From NCBI GenBank assembly GCA_027031935.1, contig JALVPF010000346.1, positions 1 to 33,182 of the forward strand: 33,182 nucleotides of DNA. Reading direction: 5' to 3'. The notes below the pieces were generated by a model, which was not told where the DNA came from, ran no database searches, and saw only the letters and a list, made by a program, of their open reading frames with translations. Below, in pieces: positions 25,676 through 32,183 of this stretch (position 1 is its first letter; the number at the start of each line of letters is the position of its first letter). A program made the translations under genes and the position numbers. The DNA is from Myxococcales bacterium. Its GTDB lineage: Bacteria; Myxococcota; B64-G9.

Positions 25676-26769
25676 TTCACTCCTCCACTCTTTCTTTTCT
25701 TCAGGCTTTTTTGCTCAAGACCTGAGTCGGAAAGGAATTTTTTGAATTCCTCTATGTCCAGCTGTTGTTGACTGTCAGACCTGGCTACCGATGGAAATGG
25801 GTGGACTTCCACCATTATTCCATCAGCACCTGCCGCCATGGAGGCCCTGGCCAGGGCGGCGAGTATGTCCTTGCGTCCTGCAGCGTGGCTTACGTCGGCG
25901 ATTACCGGAAGGTAGGTCTTGGCCTTGAGCAGCGCAACAGCAGATATGTCCAGGGTATTGCGCGTTTGGGTCTCGAAGGTTCTTATTCCCCGTTCACACA
26001 GGATGATATTGTCGTTTCCTTCTGATGCGATGTACTCCGCAGCCCACAGAAATTCGTCTATGGTTGCCGAGAGTCCGCGTTTGAGCAGTACGGGTTTTTC
26101 ACACCGTCCCACCTCCCTGAGCAGGGAGTAATTGTGCATGTTACGGGCGCCAATTTGAAGAATGTCCGCGTAGTTGGCAACCAGTTCCACTGCCCTGGTG
26201 TCCATGACCTCTGTTACGGTGGCCATGTGATGGTCCTCACCCGCTTTTCTGAGGATCTTCAGGCCCGGCTCACCCATGCCCTGAAACGAGTATGGCGATG
26301 AGCGGGGCTTGAAGGTTCCGCCTCTCAGGATACCAATACCCAGGTCCGCCAGCTCAGAGGCGATCTGTTCCATTTGCGCTTCGCTCTCTACGGCGCATGG
26401 GCCTGCTATGACGATGGGCTTGTCACCAATTACCACCCGTCCCACCTCAATCCGTTTGGAGTCGGGAGATTTGGCCCTGCTGATCTGGAGCTGGCGGTGC
26501 GAATCCGTCTCCTGAAGTTGTGCACATGCTCTGAAAATCTCCTTGAAGAGGTGGGAGATTGTCTTGTCGGAAAAGGGCCCACGATTTTCACCAAGGATCT
26601 CGCTGAGCATTTGTTGTTCACGCTCTGGAACATATGCTGGTATTCCGTCGCGGGTTTTGATCCTGTGGGCATGCTCAACCACTTTTGCTCTTTTGTTCAG
26701 GAGGTTGAGGATGGCCAAGTTCATGTCTTGCAGCTCTTTGCGCAGTTGATCCAGGTTTTGCTCTGACAT
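25672..26769 (-). CDS. chorismate mutase-DAHP synthase fusion (type I-beta)
   Basis: A 365-residue two-domain enzyme. Residues 1-90 are an AroQ-type chorismate mutase: Arg10, Arg27, Lys38, Arg50 and Glu51 fit the E. coli catalytic set with a one-residue offset. Residues about 105-350 are a DAHP synthase with GPCAVES (Cys125), KPRSSPYSFQG, LQIGARNMHNY, HAAGRKD and MVEVHPFP. The first half converts chorismate to prephenate. The second makes DAHP from PEP and erythrose-4-phosphate at the entry of the shikimate pathway; such fusions are known, for example in Bacillus, where the mutase part gives feedback control. ATG 26769 follows GAGGAGA. It has its own sigma-54-like promoter and is translationally coupled to the U32 gene, an unusual setting beside isoprenoid genes. 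Confidence 0.93.
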   Translation of the reverse strand: MSEQNLDQLRKELQDMNLAILNLLNKRAKVVEHAHRIKTRDGIPAYVPEREQQMLSEILGENRGPFSDKTISHLFKEIFRACAQLQETDSHRQLQISRAKSPDSKRIEVGRVVIGDKPIVIAGPCAVESEAQMEQIASELADLGIGILRGGTFKPRSSPYSFQGMGEPGLKILRKAGEDHHMATVTEVMDTRAVELVANYADILQIGARNMHNYSLLREVGRCEKPVLLKRGLSATIDEFLWAAEYIASEGNDNIILCERGIRTFETQTRNTLDISAVALLKAKTYLPVIADVSHAAGRKDILAALARASMAAGADGIMVEVHPFPSVARSDSQQQLDIEEFKKFLSDSGLEQKSLKKRKSGGVK

Positions 26770-26805
26770 TATTTTCTCCTCGCCGAGTTCAGGAGAGAAA
26801 AGACA

Positions 26806-26821
26806 AGCAAAGTTCGGGCCA
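26806..26821 (-). promoter_or_regulatory. candidate sigma-54 promoter of the aroG-U32-osc unit
   Basis: On the minus strand TGGCCCGAACTTTGCT matches TGGCACG-N4-TTGCW at 11 of 12 bases with correct GG/GC spacing, intergenic, about 37 bp upstream of the DAHP synthase start. Confidence 0.65.
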
Positions 26822-26894
26822 TCTGGGCAAACTAATAATAAAAAGAATAATCAGGCTTATTGTCCTGTGGATCTTCCTGTGGACTGTTGTTTGT

Positions 26895-26906
26895 GCCCCT
26901 GGGGGC
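26895..26906. promoter_or_regulatory. inverted repeat GCCCC-TG-GGGGC
   Basis: Five-base arms with a TG centre lie 80 bp upstream of the -24 box of the aroG promoter candidate. The core CCTGGG is shared with the repeat at 27997-28008. Candidate activator-binding site. Confidence 0.3.
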
Positions 26907-26944
26907 GTGCGAATTCGAACGATGTGTGCGGCTGTAAGTGCGAT

Positions 26945-27826
26945 TCAGTTCTCGATGCTGGATTGAATGAACCTGGCCAGATCCACCAGGACATGGGCTC
27001 TGTGTCCAAAGCAGTCAACTGATTCCACGGCCTTGTTCACAAGGGATTTTGCATAATCTTTTGCCTGGGGCAGCCCCATGAGAGCGGGATAGGTCTGTTT
27101 GCCCTGGGATTCGTCCTTGCCTGCCGTCTTTCCAAGTTGAGATTTTTTTCCGATTATGTCCAGGATGTCGTCCGCCACCTGGAAGGCGAGCCCCAGTGAC
27201 TCACCATAGACAGTAAGTGCTTGAATATCCTCCATGTTTGCTTCTGCAAGCAAGGCACCACACCTTACGGATGCCAGGATTAGGGCTCCTGTCTTCATGC
27301 TATGTATTTTTTCCACACTCTGTTTGTCCGGTGTTCCGCCTTCACCATCCAGGTCCAGCACCTGGCCTCCCACCATTCCCTTTGAGCCTGCAGCGCTTGC
27401 AATTTCTTCGAGGATTTTCATGCCCACCGAAGAACTCGTGGTGGCATATCCCCTGGCAATCAGCCCAAATGCTTCAGTCAGAAGGGCGTCACCTGCCAGG
27501 ATGGCCATGGCCTCACCAAATTCCTTGTGGCTCGTGGCTTTTCCCCTTCGAAGATCGTCATCATCCATGGCTGGCAGGTCGTCGTGGATAAGCGAGTAAG
27601 TGTGTATGAATTCGAGGGCGCATGCTGCTGGCATGGGGTCCAGACTGTGGTCGTAGAGTTCGCTGGTGGCCACGGTCAAAACAGGTCTTATGCGTTTTCC
27701 CCCTGCAAACAGGGAGTAGGACATGGCTTGCATGAGGTGTCGAGGTCCTTGGCATGCACTGAACTGTTCCCTGAGTGCATTTTCCACCCTGTCTCGGATG
27801 GCTATGAGTGTGCTGGGATACTGCAT
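26945..27826 (-). CDS. ispA: farnesyl diphosphate synthase (short-chain trans-prenyl synthase)
   Basis: A 293-residue enzyme that builds geranyl and then farnesyl diphosphate from IPP and DMAPP. The first aspartate-rich motif is HDDLPAMDDDDLRRG (Asp82, Asp83, Asp88), the bacterial type II FPP-synthase form with two inserted residues; Tyr77 lies five residues upstream. The second motif is VADDILD. GGKRIRP (42-48) binds IPP. The start is placed at ATG 27826, behind AGGAGAG; an in-frame TTG at 27841 would include the ribosome site and is rejected. It is divergent from idi2, with a sigma-54-like promoter upstream, and supplies FPP for squalene. A geranylgeranyl product cannot be excluded from sequence. 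Confidence 0.92.
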   Translation of the reverse strand: MQYPSTLIAIRDRVENALREQFSACQGPRHLMQAMSYSLFAGGKRIRPVLTVATSELYDHSLDPMPAACALEFIHTYSLIHDDLPAMDDDDLRRGKATSHKEFGEAMAILAGDALLTEAFGLIARGYATTSSSVGMKILEEIASAAGSKGMVGGQVLDLDGEGGTPDKQSVEKIHSMKTGALILASVRCGALLAEANMEDIQALTVYGESLGLAFQVADDILDIIGKKSQLGKTAGKDESQGKQTYPALMGLPQAKDYAKSLVNKAVESVDCFGHRAHVLVDLARFIQSSIEN

Positions 27827-27925
27827 GGTCTCTCCTGTCAAACGAATTTGTTCCCGGACAAACCCAAAGACGGTCCTTGTCCTTGAAGCTTGTCCTGAGC
27901 CAAGCCGGGTTCTTCGTGCTTTCTA

Positions 27926-27941
27926 TGCAAGTCTTTTGCCA
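27926..27941 (-). promoter_or_regulatory. candidate sigma-54 promoter of ispA
   Basis: On the minus strand TGGCAAAAGACTTGCA matches the -24/-12 consensus at 10 of 12 bases with correct spacing. The leader to ATG 27826 would be about 90 nt. Confidence 0.6.
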
Positions 27942-27996
27942 GTTTTCATGTCAGCGTCTGTGCGAAAATGCACATTGCTGGGTTCATGGTATTATA

Positions 27997-28008
27997 CCTC
28001 CTGGGAGG
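27997..28008. promoter_or_regulatory. inverted repeat CCTCC-TG-GGAGG midway between divergent promoters
   Basis: Five-base arms; its centre is about 60 bp from the -24 boxes of both ispA and idi2, the position expected of a shared activator site. This 299-bp gap (27827-28125) otherwise contains only the two promoter candidates. Confidence 0.35.
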
Positions 28009-28061
28009 ATAGTTCGTGATTTCCTTTCAGGTCAAAGGATTCTGAATAAATACATGCTTTC

Positions 28062-28077
28062 TGGCACAGTTCGTGCT
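28062..28077 (+). promoter_or_regulatory. candidate sigma-54 promoter of the idi2-mvk-mvd-pmk-hmgr operon
   Basis: TGGCACAGTTCGTGCT has an exact -24 hexamer TGGCAC and a -12 GTGCT (10 of 12 bases) with correct spacing. The start of transcription would be near 28088, 38 nt before ATG 28126. Confidence 0.6.
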
Positions 28078-28125
28078 TTGAATGTTGACGTTTGAATGGG
28101 AGTTGTTTCCTGCAGGAGAGAGCCC

Positions 28126-29211
28126 ATGGCTGAAGAGATTACCCGGAACGAATCAGTGGAGCAGCGAAAAAAGGATCATCTGAAGCCTTTTCGCCAAGGA
28201 GGGGTGAATGCCAGGGACGCAAGCACATGGCTCGAGCATGTGCATCTGCTTCATGACGCCTTGCCGGAGATCAGCAAGGATGAAATTGACACCAGCGCTG
28301 AGTTTTGTGGAAGAAGGTTTTCATCCCCCTTGTTTATCACTGGAATGACGGGTGGAACCAAAGAAGCTCAAACCATAAATCGGCAGTTGGCACAGGTGGC
28401 ACAGGAACTGGACCTGGGTTTTGGTCTTGGAAGCGGCCGCGCCATGCTCGACCATGAGGAACTGACCGAGACATATATGGTCAGGGATGTGGCCCCTGAC
28501 ATTTTTCTGGCGTGGAACCTTGGCGGTGTTCAGCTTTTGCACACGGAAGTGACGAAAATTTCCAAGGCAATGGATGAGTTGAAAGCTGATGCTCTGTGTG
28601 TCCACCTGAATCCTGCCCAGGAGTTGGTTCAACCTGAAGGTGACAGGGATTTCAGGGGGGTGTTGGACGCCATATCCAGGCTGGTCAAAGGCTTTGATTG
28701 GCCCATTATCGTCAAGGAGACGGGGGCTGGTATCTCGAAGAAGGTTGCGGGCATGCTCGTGGATGTGGGAGTGGAGTGGTTGGACGTAGCTGGCTGTGGT
28801 GGTACCTCATGGCCCGGGGTCGAGCTGCTCAGGAGCGGCAAGGAAGATGATCCCAACGCACAGGCTCTCTGGGACTGGGGGATACCAACGGCGGCGGCTA
28901 TCGCAGAGACAAGAAAACAGGCCAAGGGGATTATCGCTTCAGGAGGTATTCGCACCGGTTTGGATGCTGCAAGGGCATTGGCCCTCGGGGCGGACATGGC
29001 AGGAGTCGCTTCTCCTGTCTTACAGGCATGGTTTTCTGCGGGTAAAAAGGGAGCCCATGACTATCTTTCAGGTCTGAAGGATGGTTTGGTCAATTCAATG
29101 TTGCTTGCCGGCTGCAAGGACATCCCTCAGCTTCAGGATGCTCCAAGGGTTGTGACCGGGCCCTTGTTGCTCTGGATCCAACAGCGAAATCTTGAACAGA
29201 CCGGTGTCTGA
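28126..29211 (+). CDS. fni: isopentenyl-diphosphate delta-isomerase, type 2 (FMN)
   Basis: A 361-residue flavoenzyme that interconverts IPP and DMAPP. Family features are RKKDH near residue 14, ITGMTGGT (71-78), GSGRAM, the catalytic/Mg segment H160-L-N-P-A-Q164-E and E171 in PEGDRDF, KETGAG (K197), VAGCGGTSWP and the FMN-phosphate loop SGGIRTGLD. Start ATG 28126 is preferred because AGGAGAG lies 5 nt upstream; an in-frame ATG at 28096 lacks a site. It is the first gene of the mevalonate operon, divergent from ispA, and ends 19 nt before the mevalonate kinase start chosen here. Confidence 0.95.
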   Translation: MAEEITRNESVEQRKKDHLKPFRQGGVNARDASTWLEHVHLLHDALPEISKDEIDTSAEFCGRRFSSPLFITGMTGGTKEAQTINRQLAQVAQELDLGFGLGSGRAMLDHEELTETYMVRDVAPDIFLAWNLGGVQLLHTEVTKISKAMDELKADALCVHLNPAQELVQPEGDRDFRGVLDAISRLVKGFDWPIIVKETGAGISKKVAGMLVDVGVEWLDVAGCGGTSWPGVELLRSGKEDDPNAQALWDWGIPTAAAIAETRKQAKGIIASGGIRTGLDAARALALGADMAGVASPVLQAWFSAGKKGAHDYLSGLKDGLVNSMLLAGCKDIPQLQDAPRVVTGPLLLWIQQRNLEQTGV

Positions 29212-29230
29212 ATTGGACAGGGCAAAGGAA

Positions 29231-30235
29231 ATGAGATCATTGACCGGTGATTTTTCAACGGACGTTTTGCCTCGCCTTGGTTCATATTCCAAGGTTATCC
29301 TCTTCGGGGAGCATGCGGCGGTATATGGACATCCTGCCCTGGCCATGGGCCTGGCTGATGGAATGGTGGTACAGCAACTTGCACCCAGGGAAAAAGGAGT
29401 TCACCTGGTGGTGCAGCCGTGGGGGCTTGATGTAAGCGAACAGTCTCCACAGCAGCTTGGCGAGGTGCTACGGATTTTGCTGCAGCAGGTGCCAGGGGGG
29501 CCTGCGGGCATGGATGTGGCCCTGAAGGCATCTGTGCCTCCGGGTGCAGGTCTGGGTAGCTCGGCATCCCTGAGTGTGTCCTTGGTCAAGTGCCTGGCTT
29601 GGACAAGAGGTGTTTTTGTGAGTGATGAAGATGTCAGGGACATGGCTCATGGGCTGGAGAGGATTTTCCACGGAAACCCCTCCGGGCTGGATGATACGGT
29701 CGCGACCTTTGGTGGAATGTGCCTGTTTGAAAAAGATGGCATCGATTCAGCAATCAGCCCGGGTTCCCATCGTCTCAGTGAGCAGTGCATACAGTTGCCC
29801 TTCGCCATTCCCGGTCTGGTACTGGGTGACACTGGGGTCAAGCGTTCAACCGCTGCCATGGTGGATTCGGTCAGGAGACAGAGGCAGAGTGACAGGGTAC
29901 GGGTGGATGGGATGTTTTCCCAGGTGGACTCATGCCTGAACGAAGGTCTGCAGGCCATGGAAAAAAGGGACTGGTCAACGCTCGGCCAGGCCATGAGCCG
30001 CAACCACCAATTGCTTTGCCAACTGGATTTGTCCTGTCCGGAAATCGAGGACATGCTGGGCCTGGCCATGGAGCATGGCGCTTTGGGAGGCAAGTTGACC
30101 GGAGCAGGTGGCGGAGGCGCGGTCGTGGTCCTGGCTCCGGGCTTCGAGAGGGAGATTGCCAGGGCATGGAAGGATGCTGGTTTTTTTGCCTGGTCTGCTG
30201 CTGCCTCTGAGGATACTGGAGGCAGTAATGACTAA
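29231..30235 (+). CDS. mevalonate kinase (GHMP family)
   Basis: Phosphorylates mevalonate to 5-phosphomevalonate. The 334-residue frame from ATG 29231 shows the N-terminal KVILFGEHAAVYG (Lys21, Glu27), the ATP loop PPGAGLGSSAS (103-113), NPSGLDDTVATFGG with the catalytic Asp region, and the C-terminal GHMP motif KLTGAGGGG. A TTG at 29192 in the same frame would overlap fni by 20 bp; the ATG is preferred because the family N-terminus starts well downstream of it. The stop overlaps the next gene by 8 bp. Second gene of the mevalonate operon. Confidence 0.93.
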   Translation: MRSLTGDFSTDVLPRLGSYSKVILFGEHAAVYGHPALAMGLADGMVVQQLAPREKGVHLVVQPWGLDVSEQSPQQLGEVLRILLQQVPGGPAGMDVALKASVPPGAGLGSSASLSVSLVKCLAWTRGVFVSDEDVRDMAHGLERIFHGNPSGLDDTVATFGGMCLFEKDGIDSAISPGSHRLSEQCIQLPFAIPGLVLGDTGVKRSTAAMVDSVRRQRQSDRVRVDGMFSQVDSCLNEGLQAMEKRDWSTLGQAMSRNHQLLCQLDLSCPEIEDMLGLAMEHGALGGKLTGAGGGGAVVVLAPGFEREIARAWKDAGFFAWSAAASEDTGGSND

Positions 30236-31211
30236 CAGCGCCTTGGCTACAGCTCATACCAATGTTGCCTTGGTCAAGTACTGGGGCAAGCAGGATTTGG
30301 AAAAAAATATTCCGGCCACCTCCAGCCTTTCCATGACCCTGGATGGCCTGTGGACCCGAACAAGGGTCACTTTTGACGAATCCCTTGAATCAGACCTGGT
30401 GCTTCTCAATGGACAAAGGGCTGAAGAAAAGGTCTCTTTGAGGGTCAGCGGATTTGTGGACATGGTTCGGGTCATGGCGAAAACCAACTGCCGGGTGTCA
30501 GTGGAGACAGAGAACAATTTTCCCACCGCTGGAGGGCTTGCCTCATCCGCTTCCGGCTTTGCGGCTTTGTGTGCAGCAAGCACAGCAGCAGCCGGCCTGG
30601 ATCTGGATCTTCAACAATTGGCCTCCTTGGCTCGGCAAGGTTCCGGTTCTGCACCTAGAAGCCTTTTGGGTGGATTTGTCGCCCTAAACCTGAAAAAAGC
30701 TGAATCAGGTCAAGACTGCGTAGTTCAACAGGTGGCTGCTGCCGGGCATTGGGATGTTTGCATGGTCATAGCCCTTTGTGCTGATGGTCCCAAGAAAGTG
30801 GGTTCCACGGCAGGAATGGAGAGATCCAAGCGGACTTCGCCTTATTACCAGGGATGGCTGGACTCTCATGATCTCGACATGCAAGAGGCCCGGTCTGCCC
30901 TGGAAAGGCGTGACCTCGATGCACTTGGTCGAGTGGCTGAAAGATCGTGTTTCAAGATGCATGCTCTGGCCATGAGTTCCGATCCTCCACTGATATATTT
31001 CAAAGGCGCGACCCTCAATGCCATAGAGCGGGTTTGGCAGTTGAGGGAGGACGGCTTGGCAGGATGGGTGACCATAGATGCCGGACCTCATGTGAAAGTC
31101 TTTTGCGAAGCCGAAAATGCCAAGGATTTTGCAGAACAACTCGCCAAGGTGCCAGGGGTTCAGAAGGTAATGATCGCCCCTGTAGGCCCCGGCGTAAAGG
31201 TCGGCCAATGA
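30228..31211 (+). CDS. mvaD: diphosphomevalonate decarboxylase
   Basis: Converts diphosphomevalonate with ATP to IPP, CO2 and ADP. The 327-residue frame starts at ATG 30228 behind GGAGG, inside the end of the mevalonate kinase gene. Motifs are A-H-T-N-V-A-L-V-K-Y-W-G-K (near 9-21), ATSSLSMTLD, the GHMP loop GGLASSASGFAAL, SGSAPRSLLGGF (usual SGSACRS) and TIDAGPHVKVF (usual DAGPN, here His for Asn). The arginine and aspartate needed for decarboxylation are present. The two substitutions in otherwise conserved positions are unusual, but the classical pathway is supported by the neighbouring phosphomevalonate kinase. Its stop overlaps the next start (ATGA). Confidence 0.92.
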   Translation: MTNSALATAHTNVALVKYWGKQDLEKNIPATSSLSMTLDGLWTRTRVTFDESLESDLVLLNGQRAEEKVSLRVSGFVDMVRVMAKTNCRVSVETENNFPTAGGLASSASGFAALCAASTAAAGLDLDLQQLASLARQGSGSAPRSLLGGFVALNLKKAESGQDCVVQQVAAAGHWDVCMVIALCADGPKKVGSTAGMERSKRTSPYYQGWLDSHDLDMQEARSALERRDLDALGRVAERSCFKMHALAMSSDPPLIYFKGATLNAIERVWQLREDGLAGWVTIDAGPHVKVFCEAENAKDFAEQLAKVPGVQKVMIAPVGPGVKVGQ

Positions 31212-32170
31212 GGTATGATAACTTGAAAATATTCGCGCCGGGCAAGCTAATCCTCATGGGAGAGTATGCAGTCCGCCATGATGGCCCAGGTGTGGTGATG
31301 GCGATCGATCGTCTTGCAAGTTTGCGGTGGCTTTCTTCTTCCGGCGATGGACGCGATGATCTGGTCTCCCAGGCACGTTCACACACAGCGCCCTTGCTGG
31401 GTGTGGGCAAGCTCGGTCCTTGCGCAGTTGATTCGTCCGGATTTTATCATGAAGGACAAAAACTTGGACTTGGAAGCAGCGCTGCTGTGACAGCTGCTTC
31501 CGTCGCCTCGGTCTTTGTGGAAGCGGGTCGTGATATCTCCTCAGCCATCGAACGCCAGGAAATGTGGGATATCGCCATGGACGTGCACGATCGTTTCCAG
31601 GCAGTGCATGGAAGCGGCCTGGACCTGGCAGCGTCCATATTTGGCGGTTTCGTGATGATGGACAAAAGTTGTGATGATGTTCCTTTGAAAAGCTGGAAAC
31701 TTCCTAAAGGGATTGACCTGCTTTTTTGTTGGACCCACTCTCCTGCTTCCACCTCGTCCATGGTGGATGCGATTGACCGGTGGAGCGTCGCACATGAGAC
31801 AAAGTATGCAGGCATCATGTCCGAGATGACAGACCTTGCGGGTACATTCTGCCATGCTGATCCTGACGTGGGGCAAACCATCGCGCTCATAGACAGGTAC
31901 GGGATGTTGATGGACCGGCTGGGAAGGGACTCGGGCGTGCCTGTTGTTACAGACATGATGAGAGAGCTTTTTTCCTTGGCCAGGGACATGGGTGGAGCGG
32001 CGAAGCCATCAGGTGCAGGGGGGGGAGATTTTTTCATGGCCGCATTCGGCGACCTCGACGCACGTGACAGGTTTGAGGCTGCAGCCAGCGAGCTGGGCGC
32101 TTTGCCCGTACATTTCAATATTTGCGACAAAGGGGTCTACGCTCATGACGGAGACCACCATAGTGGATGA
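31208..32170 (+). CDS. phosphomevalonate kinase (GHMP/ERG8 type)
   Basis: Phosphorylates 5-phosphomevalonate to the diphosphate. The frame from ATG 31208 gives 320 residues with FAPGKLILMGEYAV (9-22), KLGLGSSAAVTAA (85-97), V-H-G-S-G-L-D-L-A-A-S-I-F-G-G, a WTHSPASTSSMV nucleotide/substrate loop, and KPSGAGGGDFF near the C-terminus. These are characteristic of the GHMP-type phosphomevalonate kinase of streptococci, fungi and myxobacteria, not the mammalian type. It is coupled to mvaD by ATGA and followed after 13 nt by HMG-CoA reductase. Confidence 0.93.
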   Translation: MRYDNLKIFAPGKLILMGEYAVRHDGPGVVMAIDRLASLRWLSSSGDGRDDLVSQARSHTAPLLGVGKLGPCAVDSSGFYHEGQKLGLGSSAAVTAASVASVFVEAGRDISSAIERQEMWDIAMDVHDRFQAVHGSGLDLAASIFGGFVMMDKSCDDVPLKSWKLPKGIDLLFCWTHSPASTSSMVDAIDRWSVAHETKYAGIMSEMTDLAGTFCHADPDVGQTIALIDRYGMLMDRLGRDSGVPVVTDMMRELFSLARDMGGAAKPSGAGGGDFFMAAFGDLDARDRFEAAASELGALPVHFNICDKGVYAHDGDHHSG

Positions 32171-32183
32171 AGGGAGAAGGAGT

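Noticed and set aside
26840-26875. AATAA-N6-TTATT with T-rich tail on the minus strand as ispA terminator
   Set aside because: The stem is only five A/T pairs; too weak to call.
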